From positions 1-6,563 of the forward strand of contig JAUMSA010000257.1 of assembly GCA_031293105.1 (NCBI GenBank): a stretch of DNA of 6,563 nt. Direction: 5' to 3'. A program made the translations under genes and the position numbers. The DNA comes from Butyricicoccus sp. Lineage in GTDB: Bacteria; Bacillota; Clostridia; Oscillospirales; Butyricicoccaceae. The notes beneath the pieces are model-generated. The model had not been told where the DNA came from. It was given only the letters and a program-made list of their open reading frames with translations, and ran no database searches. This document shows, piece by piece, positions 1 through 5,652 of this stretch (positions are counted from its first letter, which is position 1; the number at the start of each line of letters is the position of its first letter).

Positions 1-31
1 TCCATTTCTACAATTACGAGCGGCTCCAGAC

Positions 32-75
32 AAAGACTGGCCTGGCTCCGCTCTCGCTTCGCCAAGCCAGTCTTT
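32..75. repeat. Imperfect inverted repeat / possible weak bidirectional terminator
   Basis: AAAGACTGGC (32-41) is perfectly complementary to GCCAGTCTTT (66-75). After a one-base mismatch on each side, TGGC (43-46) pairs with GCCA (61-64), leaving a 14-base pyrimidine-rich loop. The stem has A residues at one end and T residues at the other, so on either strand it would end in a short U run. It could therefore serve as a weak terminator for nhaC, whose stop codon lies about 90 bases away, and for any gene beyond the window start. The T run is short (TTT), so a dispersed palindromic repeat is an equally good reading. The terminator role is inference. Confidence 0.4.
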
Positions 76-163
76 AATTCAGTCTATTCTACTCTTGTAG
101 GCCTCTTTTTTGTGCTGTCCGCACAATCTGGGGCGGTTCAATGGCCCGTGCCGTTTTCATTTT

Positions 164-1648
164 TTATTTTGCTTTTTGCCGTTTAGTCATGACTACCGCG
201 AATATCAGCAGCAAAACCGCACCGGTCACAAGACCCAGCCAGCCGTTCTGGGTGACACCTGCCACGATATAGCCAATAAAGCTCATCGCCGCGACGCTCA
301 TCGCGTAAGGGATCTGGGTGGATACATGGTCGAGGTGCTTACACTGTGCGCCCGCAGACGCCAAAATGGTCGTGTCCGAAATGGGCGAAATGTGGTCGCC
401 GCAGACCGCGCCCGCCAGGCAGGCCGCCACGGTGATGGACAGCATATTGCCTACGCCAAAGATGGAGAACGCAACCGGAATCAGGATGCCGAACGTGCCC
501 CACGAGGTACCGGTCGCAAAGGCGATGCCCAGCGCCACCATAAAGAAAAGGGCGGGCATGAACATCAACAGCCCACTGCCGCCGGTGCCGATATGATGGG
601 CGACAAATCCGCGCAAATCGAGATAATCCTCCGAGCAGATGCCCGACAGAGTCCAGGCAAAGGTCAAAATGAAGATCGCTGGAACCATAGCCTTAAAACC
701 TTCGGTGAACGATTCACAGAACTGGCCAAAGCTCAAAATGCCGCGCGGCACATACATCAGGAAGGTGAACACCAGCGTTGCAAACGAACCGAGCACCAGC
801 GCATTGGCTGCCGTGCAGTCGGCAAAGGCATCGATCGGGTTCTTGCCCGCAAAGCCGCCGCCGTTGTAGAACATGGCCAGCACGCACACGGCGATCAGGA
901 ACAAAATCGGAATCAGCAAGTCCTTGACTTGGCCGCGGCCGACGATCACCGTAGCTTCCTCACCGTTGGAGTCGATCTTGCCGCTTTCGCGCACCTTCTG
1001 GTTATACTTATCCATGGCGAAGAAATCGATATCCGCCGCCGACACCCAAATCAGGAAGGCCAGCGTCAGCAGTGCATACAGATTAAACGGAATGGTCTGC
1101 AAAAACAGCGAAAAGCCGTTGATGCCTGCGTCCTCGGGCAGCGAGGACGAAACCGCAGCCGCCCACGAGGAGATCGGCGCAATGATACACACGGGCGCCG
1201 CCGTGGCATCGATGATATAGGCCAGCTTGGCGCGGGTGATTTTCTGCCGGTCGGTGATCGGACGCATAACCGTGCCCACGGTCAGGCAGTTGAAGTAGTC
1301 GTCCACAAAAATCAGCGCGCCGAGCGCCGATGTGGCAAACGAGGCGCCCCGCCGGGATTTGATGTGCCGGGTGGCCCATTCGCCATAGGCGCGCGATGCG
1401 CCCGATTTGGTGATCAGGGACACCAACATACCCAACATGACCCGGAATATGATGATACTCATGTTACCGGAAACCTTTTCACTCATAATCGAAAACGTGG
1501 TTTCGGTTGCGGCGAGCGGATGCAGGCCGGTGAACATGAGCGCGCCGACAAAGATGCCGATAAACAGCGAGGAATAGACTTCCCGCGTCAGCAGCGCCAG
1601 CGCAATGGCGATGACAGGCGGCAGAACCGCCCAAAAAGTACCGCTCAT
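164..1648 (-). CDS. Na+/H+ antiporter, NhaC family
   Basis: This 494-residue polytopic membrane protein has about 11-13 hydrophobic segments and belongs to the Na_H_antiporter (NhaC) family, which exchanges cytoplasmic Na+ for external H+ or, in some members, couples this to organic acids. Family signatures are visible: DDYFN (116-120), DATAAPVCIIAPISSW (147-162), ATGTSWGTFG (378-387) and GDHISPISDTT (417-427), the last two being the conserved C-terminal half motifs with polar residues inside the membrane. A charged cytoplasmic loop lies around residues 207-245. The length is normal and the frame intact. The start is supported by AAGGAG at 1661-1656, seven bases before the ATG. The gene lies downstream of mntP on the same strand but has its own promoter. 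The substrate cannot be read from sequence; malate/lactate antiport (MleN-like) is an alternative within the family. Confidence 0.9.
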   Translation of the reverse strand: MSGTFWAVLPPVIAIALALLTREVYSSLFIGIFVGALMFTGLHPLAATETTFSIMSEKVSGNMSIIIFRVMLGMLVSLITKSGASRAYGEWATRHIKSRRGASFATSALGALIFVDDYFNCLTVGTVMRPITDRQKITRAKLAYIIDATAAPVCIIAPISSWAAAVSSSLPEDAGINGFSLFLQTIPFNLYALLTLAFLIWVSAADIDFFAMDKYNQKVRESGKIDSNGEEATVIVGRGQVKDLLIPILFLIAVCVLAMFYNGGGFAGKNPIDAFADCTAANALVLGSFATLVFTFLMYVPRGILSFGQFCESFTEGFKAMVPAIFILTFAWTLSGICSEDYLDLRGFVAHHIGTGGSGLLMFMPALFFMVALGIAFATGTSWGTFGILIPVAFSIFGVGNMLSITVAACLAGAVCGDHISPISDTTILASAGAQCKHLDHVSTQIPYAMSVAAMSFIGYIVAGVTQNGWLGLVTGAVLLLIFAVVMTKRQKAK

Positions 1649-1707
1649 GTGTTTTCTCCTTTTTCCCCTTTATTTATATTGCGAACCCGTTCAGAATTCG
1701 TAAAGAA

Positions 1708-1736
1708 ATTTTACATCATTTGCGGCACAAGTGCAA
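1708..1736 (-). promoter_or_regulatory. Sigma-A-type promoter of the nhaC-family gene
   Basis: On the minus strand TTGCAC (1736-1731) is followed after exactly 17 bases by TAAAAT (1713-1708). Transcription would start near 1701, giving a leader of about 50 bases before the ATG at 1648. The -10 box sits inside a small palindrome, GTAAA (1700-1704) and TTTAC (1710-1714), which might be an operator, though this is weak. The promoter lies in the mntP-nhaC gap, so nhaC can be expressed independently of the Mn2+ riboswitch. Confidence 0.6.
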
Positions 1737-1791
1737 GCCTATTCGGGCAATTTCCGCCCTTTTCCGGCAATCTTTTCAAAATTTTATGGGT

Positions 1792-2352
1792 TTAAAAAAT
1801 ACCCAGGTGCTCCAGCAGAATGCGTAATCCCATCAGCACCAAAATGGCGCCACCTGCAATCTCGGCGCGCGCGGCATATTTTTCCCCGAACACCGAACCA
1901 ATGCGCACACCGGCTGCCGAAAAGACAAACGTCGTCACGCCGATCTCGAGCACCGCGGTCCAAATGTTGACCCGCAGAAACGCAAACGTCACACCAATGG
2001 CCAGTGCGTCAATCGCCGTGGCGATGGCCAGCGGCAGCATGCGGCTGGGCGCATAGGAGCTGTCCGCCTCTTCTTCCTCCCCGCGCACCGCTTCGCGGAT
2101 CATATTGCCGCCGATCAGCGCCAGCAGCACAAACGCGATCCAGTGGTCGATGGCCTGGATATACCCGGCGAACTGCGTGCCCAGAAAGCAGCCAATGAGC
2201 GGCATGAGCATCTGGAAGCCGCCGAACCACAGACCGCAGATGAGCGACTGCCGCGCCTGATAGCGCGGCGTGGCCAGTCCCTTGCTAACCGACACCGCAA
2301 ACGCATCCATCGACAGTCCGACGGCGATTGCAAAAATACCCCAAAATCCCAT
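1792..2352 (-). CDS. mntP: Manganese efflux pump MntP
   Basis: This 186-residue inner-membrane protein exports excess Mn2+ and so protects against manganese toxicity. It is about the usual length and matches the MntP (formerly YebN) family, with two homologous three-helix halves. The N-terminal half carries SMDAFAVSVSKG (14-25, Asp16) and the second half carries ATAIDALAIG (111-120, Asp115). These paired membrane aspartates are known to be essential in the family. Also typical are DHWIAFVLLALIGGNMI (69-85), an acidic loop EEEEAD (92-97) between the halves, and the C-terminal GLRILLEHLG. The start is set by GGAGGA at 2366-2361, eight bases before the ATG. Expression is governed by the Mn2+ riboswitch and terminator immediately upstream. 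No convincing terminator follows the stop codon, so some readthrough toward nhaC is possible. Confidence 0.95.
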   Translation of the reverse strand: MGFWGIFAIAVGLSMDAFAVSVSKGLATPRYQARQSLICGLWFGGFQMLMPLIGCFLGTQFAGYIQAIDHWIAFVLLALIGGNMIREAVRGEEEEADSSYAPSRMLPLAIATAIDALAIGVTFAFLRVNIWTAVLEIGVTTFVFSAAGVRIGSVFGEKYAARAEIAGGAILVLMGLRILLEHLGIF

Positions 2353-2419
2353 GTTGTTCTTCCTCCATCCTTGGTTCTTATCATGGTTTTCGTCCTTTTA
2401 CTCTATGCGTTTTGACCAC

Positions 2420-2460
2420 AAAAAAAGACACATGTATAGCACTTCTGCTATACATGCGTC
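2420..2460 (-). terminator. Riboswitch-controlled intrinsic terminator before mntP
   Basis: GACGCATGTATAGCA (2460-2446) pairs with TGCTATACATGTGTC (2441-2427) as a 15-bp stem with one G-U pair and a GAAG loop. Seven T residues follow (2426-2420). The 5' arm includes CGCATG (2458-2453), which is also the 3' strand of the riboswitch P1 helix, so P1 and the terminator are mutually exclusive. By the known logic of this class, Mn2+ binding stabilises P1, breaks the terminator and lets transcription enter mntP. Confidence 0.88.
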
Positions 2461-2550
2461 TCGTTCATTAAGACCCGCCAGGTGGCCGAAGCCAGACCAG
2501 TATGTTGACGGATCACGCAAATTCTGCGCGTACTACTCCCGCATGAGCAC
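2446..2550 (-). ncRNA. yybP-ykoY (Mn2+-sensing) riboswitch
   Basis: The mntP leader has the conserved landmarks of the yybP-ykoY class in order. P1 5' strand is CATGCG (2545-2540). The first conserved loop is GGGAGTAG (2540-2533). P2 is CGCGCA/TGCGTG. Then come GTCAACATACT (2509-2499), a TGGC-TTCG-GCCA tetraloop hairpin (2494-2483), the second conserved loop AACGAGAC (2465-2458) and the P1 3' strand CGCATG (2458-2453). In characterised members the two loops dock to form a Mn2+ site. The class is known to control mntP/YebN and P-type ATPase genes and to turn expression on when Mn2+ is high, which fits an efflux pump. The switch here is transcriptional, acting through the overlapping terminator. 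Confidence 0.9.
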
Positions 2551-2554
2551 GTTT

Positions 2555-2584
2555 ATCATACCGTACCCCCTTCGGGTTAGTCAA
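2555..2584 (-). promoter_or_regulatory. Promoter of the mntP riboswitch transcript
   Basis: On the minus strand TTGACT (2584-2579) and TATGAT (2560-2555) are separated by 18 bases, close to sigma-A consensus at both boxes. Transcription would start near 2549-2548, only a few bases before the riboswitch P1 helix at 2545, so the aptamer is at the very 5' end of the RNA. The -35 box covers the last codon (GAC) and stop (TAA) of the upstream glycosylase gene, so the gene end and the promoter share bases. Confidence 0.75.
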
Positions 2585-3080
2585 CGACAACAAGATCGCC
2601 GATCACCCGGTACGCTTCCACCAGTCGCTCAAACGACCAGGCAGCATTGGCCGGGCTGGTCGAGGGCAGCTTGCCCGCCGAGATGCCGGTGGACGGCTGG
2701 CACAGCTTGGTGTACCACTTGTGCGATACCGCACCGGTACAGAACACGGCACGGATTTTGGTTTTGGGCAGCAGAGCGGCAATGTCGTTTGCCACCGGGT
2801 TGCGGATGGCGGCATCGGATGCTCCGCGAATTTCACACGAAGCCAGGGTGTCCCACAAGGCGATATGATGCCGCAGCGCCAGGGCGCGTTTTTCTTCGAT
2901 TGTCTGGGGTGCCGGCTCGCCGAGCACGGTCGCCAGCACCGGCCAAAACCGGTTTTGCGGGTGGCCATAGAAGAAGTTGACTTCCCGCGACTTAGGACTC
3001 GGAATGGACCCTAAAATCAGCACCCGGCTCTCGGCGTCATATAGCGGGCCAAAGGGGTGCACCACTCGTTCATATTCCAT
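2577..3080 (-). CDS. Hypoxanthine (deoxyinosine)-DNA glycosylase, uracil-DNA glycosylase superfamily family 6
   Basis: This 167-residue protein matches the HDG branch (family 6) of the uracil-DNA glycosylase superfamily, which removes hypoxanthine left in DNA by adenine deamination. Motifs visible are LGSIPSPKSREVNFFYGHPQ (23-42) running into NRFW, then CTGAVSHKWY (114-123) and LPSTSPANAAWSF (138-150), corresponding to the family's N-terminal catalytic motif, central strand and C-terminal DNA-binding loop. Asn43 in HPQNRFW is the likely counterpart of the catalytic Asn; this assignment is from memory. The frame is open upstream to an ATG at 3164, but the start at 3080 is chosen because GGAGGA (3092-3087) lies six bases before it and homologous sequence begins with MEYERVVHPFGPL. 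The ATG shares one base with the mutY stop codon, indicating translational coupling. Substrate preference (hypoxanthine versus uracil) needs assay. Confidence 0.85.
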   Translation of the reverse strand: MEYERVVHPFGPLYDAESRVLILGSIPSPKSREVNFFYGHPQNRFWPVLATVLGEPAPQTIEEKRALALRHHIALWDTLASCEIRGASDAAIRNPVANDIAALLPKTKIRAVFCTGAVSHKWYTKLCQPSTGISAGKLPSTSPANAAWSFERLVEAYRVIGDLVVVD

Positions 3081-4117
3081 CAGACATCCTCCAATCCGTC
3101 TACGAAGGCCCGAAAGGCCGAGGGCAGCGCATATTCGCCGCGCAGCCGCGCAGGCGTCACCCAAGTCAGCCCTTCGCCTGCCCTGACCAAATCAACATCA
3201 TAGCCGGTCATATGCCACTCAACATGGCTGAATACATGCTTGGCTGGCCGCAGGGACAGCATCTCCCGCACCTGAAAACCGTCCTGTTCCAGCTTTTCGC
3301 GGGTCTGTACCGGGGACAGTTTGCCTTCGTAGGCCGGGAACTCCCACAATCCGGCCAGCAGGCCGCGCGCCGGACGGCGGCGCAGCCCCACCCGGTTTCC
3401 CTCGTGCAGCACTAGCACCGTGCGCTCCTCGATGCGCCGCGCCTTTTTGGGTGTGCGCGCGGGCAGCATGGCAGCCGTCCCTTGGGCATAGCCCTCGCAC
3501 CAGGGCAGGCAGGGACAAGCGGCGCATTTGGGTGAGCCGTTCGGCAAACAGATGGTGGCGCCCAATTCCATGAGCGCTTGGTTAAAGGCTCCACTCTGCC
3601 CTTCGGGCAGGACAGACCGCACTTCTTCGGTCATCTCCCGCTTGACGCGAGTATTGTCAATCGGGCGGTCATCATTGGTCAACCGGGCGGTCACGCGCAG
3701 GACATTGCCGTCCACCGCCGGAACAGGCAGGCCAAAGGCGATCGACCCAACGGCCCCGGCCGTATAGTCCCCCACCCCAGGCAGGGCGCGCAGGGCGGCA
3801 TAGTCGGCCGGAAACTGGCCGCCGTATTGTTCGCAGACCACGCACGCCGCCTTGTGCAGGTTACGCGCCCGGCTGTAATACCCCAGCCCTTCCCAGAGCT
3901 TGAGCAGTTTTTCTTCGGGCAGGGCGGCCAAGTCACGCACGGTCGGGCAGGCTTGCAAAAACCGCTCATAATAAGGTATCACCGCTTCGACCCGCGTCTG
4001 CTGGAGCATAATCTCGCTGAGCCAGACGTGGTAGGCGTCGTGGTCACGCCGCCAAGGTAAGCAGCGCTGGTTTTCTTCATACCAATCGAGCAGCGGCTGG
4101 ACGAATGTGGCAATCAT
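3080..4117 (-). CDS. mutY: A/G-specific adenine DNA glycosylase MutY
   Basis: This 345-residue base-excision repair enzyme removes adenine mispaired with 8-oxoguanine and so prevents G-to-T mutations. It has the full MutY plan. The catalytic N-terminal domain carries SEIMLQQTRVE with Glu35, the helix-hairpin-helix LPGVGDYTAGAV (112-123), and PAVDGN with the catalytic Asp136. Four cysteines for a [4Fe-4S] cluster follow (190, 198, 201, 207). The C-terminal Nudix-like 8-oxoG recognition domain runs from about 232 to 345 and includes HVFSH, the Phe-Ser-His damage-reading motif. The first cysteine spacing is seven residues rather than the six of E. coli. The length is normal. The start overlaps the thioesterase stop by four bases (ATGA) and has GAGGA at 4128-4124. 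The gene is the middle member of a coupled three-gene operon. Confidence 0.96.
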   Translation of the reverse strand: MIATFVQPLLDWYEENQRCLPWRRDHDAYHVWLSEIMLQQTRVEAVIPYYERFLQACPTVRDLAALPEEKLLKLWEGLGYYSRARNLHKAACVVCEQYGGQFPADYAALRALPGVGDYTAGAVGSIAFGLPVPAVDGNVLRVTARLTNDDRPIDNTRVKREMTEEVRSVLPEGQSGAFNQALMELGATICLPNGSPKCAACPCLPWCEGYAQGTAAMLPARTPKKARRIEERTVLVLHEGNRVGLRRRPARGLLAGLWEFPAYEGKLSPVQTREKLEQDGFQVREMLSLRPAKHVFSHVEWHMTGYDVDLVRAGEGLTWVTPARLRGEYALPSAFRAFVDGLEDV

Positions 4118-4533
4118 GTGATGTCCTCGAGCATTTGGCCGGTAAAGTACATGGTAAACTGCCCGTTGGCGATCAGCCGCTCCCCTTGGTAGATGTCCAC
4201 ACTATAAACAGCGGTCGTGCGGCCGCATTTCAGTTCGGTGGTTTTGGCCAGCAGGCCTTCGTTGTTGTGACCCGGCCGCATATAGTTGATCGAGCTTGTC
4301 AGGGTCACCGCCAGCCGCCCGCGTGTCGCTGCCGCGGTACCGGCTGCCACATCGCACAGGGTAAAAATCGCGCCGCCATGGAAATTGCCCATGGGATTGA
4401 GCACCTCGGGCCGCGCCGGCATAAAGACCTCGGCATAGCCGTCCGATAAGGATACGATCTTGAGGTCATGGAGCTGATGATATAAATTTTCCCGTTCGTG
4501 GTTGTATTTGAGTCGTTGCAAAATATCTGCCAT
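4114..4533 (-). CDS. PaaI-family hotdog-fold acyl-CoA thioesterase
   Basis: This 139-residue single hotdog-fold domain belongs to the PaaI/YbgC-like acyl-CoA thioesterase group. The signature run NPMGNFHGGAIFTLCDVAAG (46-65) is clear. Asn46, the HGG at 52-54 and Asp61 on the central helix are the residues used by PaaI-type enzymes to bind and hydrolyse the thioester. The later strands TLTSSINYMRP and GRTTAVYSVDIYQGERLIANGQFTMYF are also typical. Such proteins act in the cytoplasm as oligomers; the natural acyl-CoA, often an aryl-acyl-CoA, cannot be told from sequence. The start has GGGAG at 4545-4541, seven bases upstream. It is the first gene of the operon with mutY and the HDG glycosylase. 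No functional link to DNA repair is obvious, so the pairing may simply be shared transcription. Confidence 0.88.
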   Translation of the reverse strand: MADILQRLKYNHERENLYHQLHDLKIVSLSDGYAEVFMPARPEVLNPMGNFHGGAIFTLCDVAAGTAAATRGRLAVTLTSSINYMRPGHNNEGLLAKTTELKCGRTTAVYSVDIYQGERLIANGQFTMYFTGQMLEDIT

Positions 4534-4586
4534 GGATATTCTCCCTTCGTTTGTACGCAGGAATGCGTGTTTTGTCGATTGTTCTA

Positions 4587-4615
4587 ATCATAGCACGAAC
4601 GCGCGGGCTTGCAAA
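4587..4615 (-). promoter_or_regulatory. Candidate promoter of the thioesterase-mutY-HDG operon
   Basis: On the minus strand TTTGCA (4615-4610) is followed after 17 bases by TATGAT (4592-4587). The -10 box is one base off consensus (TATAAT), while the -35 box matches at four of six positions. A start near 4580 would give a leader of about 47 bases containing a small ACGCA/TGCGT hairpin and the ribosome site at 4545-4541. It is the only good -10 box close to the first gene of the operon. Confidence 0.5.
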
Positions 4616-4808
4616 GCCGCGCCGAACAAATTTCCTCTGAAACTTTTGCAAAGGGAGCGGTTATATCTGGTTTCCCCGCGTGCAAATTTGAGAAAAAGCG
4701 AAAAGATCTGGAAACCATCGGACGCTTGACCATCGCACGGATGCCGCACCGCAGGCAGACCTTGCCAAAATCCGCGCTTAAATATTCGGAAGCACCGGTG
4801 ATTTTTGC

Positions 4809-4826
4809 AAAAAGCGCCGGCTTTTT
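4809..4826. other. Perfect 7-bp hairpin with T run
   Basis: AAAAAGC (4809-4815) and GCTTTTT (4820-4826) form a perfect stem with a GCCG loop, read the same way on both strands. It resembles a short bidirectional terminator but has only two GC pairs, and another palindrome, AGCGCT (4827-4832), follows directly. Since the flanking genes diverge, there is no coding transcript that obviously needs ending here. It might insulate the two promoters or end a short unrecognised RNA. Confidence 0.3.
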
Positions 4827-4859
4827 AGCGCTATTTGGGCGCGGGCACAACATCTACCA

Positions 4860-4889
4860 TTGTATCACAGGGAACAAAATCGATATACT
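4860..4889 (+). promoter_or_regulatory. Candidate promoter of the CAP-domain gene
   Basis: TTGTAT (4860-4865) and TATACT (4884-4889) are separated by 18 bases. The -10 box is good (five of six) and the -35 box weak (three of six). Transcription would begin near 4895-4897, so the RNA would start in the 5' arm of the hairpin that precedes the ribosome site. Confidence 0.42.
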
Positions 4890-4892
4890 GTC

Positions 4893-4929
4893 TTTGCCCG
4901 GTGTGGCAGCCTCTGCCGCCGGGAGCAAA
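4893..4929 (+). promoter_or_regulatory. Leader hairpin upstream of the CAP-gene ribosome site
   Basis: Three nested helices line up: TTTGC (4893-4897) with GCAAA (4925-4929), CCGG (4898-4901) with CCGG (4919-4922), and GGCAG (4905-4909) with CTGCC (4913-4917), closing a CCT loop. The structure ends five bases before GAAGGAG (4934-4940), leaving the ribosome site free. If the start site is near 4895, the hairpin is at the 5' end of the mRNA, where such stems are known to slow decay. It does not end in a T run, so it is not a terminator. Confidence 0.45.
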
Positions 4930-4950
4930 TTACGAAGGAGCGTGAAAACA

Positions 4951-5652
4951 ATGAAACGTTTGGTTAGTTTTTCTGTTGCCACCATGTTGGCGCTGGGTAT
5001 GACGGCGGGTGCCGTTTCGCAGCCCACTGCCGTGAGCTCGAAGGATTGGACTTCTTCCGTGCAAGGCATGAATAAGGATCAGATCTTGCAGTACTTATTT
5101 GAAAAATACAACATTTGGGTGGGTAGTGATTCGCCGGTGCAAAAGCCGGAAACCGACCAAAATAGACCTCAGACCCCGGATTCGGATGCTGGCTCGGGCG
5201 GCGGTTCGCAGCAGACTCCGGACTCCGATTCCGGCTCGGGCGGCGGCTCGCAGCAAACTCCGGATTCGGATTCTTCGCAAACCTCCTATGCGGCGCAGGT
5301 TGTATCGCTGGTGAACGCGGAACGCGCCAAATATGGCCTGTCGGCTTTGACTATGGACAAGCAGGTCACAGCAGCCGCACAGGTTCGCGCCGGGGAGCTG
5401 AACCGGTCCTTCTCCCACACCCGCCCGGATGGCCGCTCGTGCTTTACCGCTCTTGTGGAAGCGGGCGCGTCCTACCGCGGCGCCGGAGAAAACATCGCCT
5501 ACGGCCAGACCTCTCCGCAGGCTGTCATGCAGGCTTGGATGAACTCGTCCGGCCATCGCGCCAATATTTTAAGTAATAAATATACAAAGATCGGCGTTGG
5601 ATATACAGTCAAAAATGGCGTGGTATACTGGACGCAGATGTTTACCTACTAA
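4951..5652 (+). CDS. Secreted CAP/SCP-domain protein (YkwD-like)
   Basis: This 233-residue protein is predicted to be exported. A signal peptide covers residues 1-21 (basic MKR, hydrophobic core, likely cut after AGA at 19-21). A short mature N-terminal stretch (about 30-60) is followed by a flexible Ser/Gly/Asp/Gln linker with repeats (74-110). The C-terminal CAP domain (about 113-233, PF00188 type) contains VVSLVNAERAKYG, FSH (His156), GENIAYG (Glu180), SSGHRANIL (His202) and IGVGYTVKNGVVYWTQMF. His156, Glu180 and His202 match the conserved cavity residues of the family. Bacterial members occur in cell-envelope and spore proteins, but their biochemical activity is mostly unknown. The frame is open upstream to 4609, but the ATG at 4951 is chosen because GAAGGAG (4934-4940) precedes it by ten bases and the signal peptide begins there. 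It is a single-gene unit, divergent from the mutY operon. Confidence 0.9.
   Translation: MKRLVSFSVATMLALGMTAGAVSQPTAVSSKDWTSSVQGMNKDQILQYLFEKYNIWVGSDSPVQKPETDQNRPQTPDSDAGSGGGSQQTPDSDSGSGGGSQQTPDSDSSQTSYAAQVVSLVNAERAKYGLSALTMDKQVTAAAQVRAGELNRSFSHTRPDGRSCFTALVEAGASYRGAGENIAYGQTSPQAVMQAWMNSSGHRANILSNKYTKIGVGYTVKNGVVYWTQMFTY
5170..5280 (+). repeat. In-frame 42-base tandem repeat in the CAP-protein linker
   Basis: Two full 42-base units (5170-5211 and 5212-5253) and a third, partial unit (5254-5280) encode QTPDSDAGSGGGSQ, QTPDSDSGSGGGSQ and QTPDSDSSQ. Silent differences between units (CAGACC, CAGACT, CAAACT) show they have drifted since duplication. The encoded segment is hydrophilic, acidic and low in complexity, fitting a spacer that holds the CAP domain away from the N-terminal part. 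Unit number could vary between strains. Confidence 0.85.

Larger units (their letters stand above)
4534..4950. other. 417-bp divergent intergenic region
   Basis: This non-coding region separates the minus-strand thioesterase-mutY-HDG operon from the plus-strand CAP gene. It holds a candidate promoter at each end, a small hairpin ACGCA-GGAA-TGCGT (4555-4568) in the thioesterase leader, an inverted repeat TGGTTTCC/GGAAACCA (4668-4675 and 4710-4717), a perfect low-GC hairpin (4809-4826), and the CAP leader hairpin (4893-4929). Reading frames cross it on both strands (for example 4609-4950 plus and 4853-4584 minus), but none has a ribosome site or recognisable motifs. The middle part, about 4620-4800, has no function I can assign. 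Confidence 0.6.

Noticed and set aside
109..125. Hairpin TTGTGC/GCACAA as an nhaC terminator
   Set aside because: Only six pairs, and it is followed by A residues on the minus strand, where a U run would be required.
1..186. Plus-strand frame open from the window edge to a stop at 184-186, as if the end of an upstream gene
   Set aside because: No recognisable domain. It runs through the palindrome at 32-75 and antisense into the end of nhaC, and its hydrophobic tail comes from T-rich sequence opposite the Lys-rich nhaC C-terminus.
110..1795. Long plus-strand reading frame opposite nhaC
   Set aside because: It is antisense to a complete, motif-rich antiporter gene, has an Arg/His/Gln-rich composition typical of the reverse of GC-rich coding DNA, and lacks a ribosome site.
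3081..3164. 28-residue upstream extension of the glycosylase
   Set aside because: It lies inside mutY, has low family resemblance, and a GGAGGA site directly precedes the ATG at 3080.
4584..4853. 89-codon minus-strand frame containing a CLRC motif
   Set aside because: No ribosome site at its ATG, no family resemblance beyond one CxxC, and it overlaps the thioesterase promoter region.
4609..4950. N-terminal extension of the CAP protein starting at 4609
   Set aside because: It would bury the signal peptide and place the promoter and leader hairpin inside the gene; the ribosome site fits the ATG at 4951.
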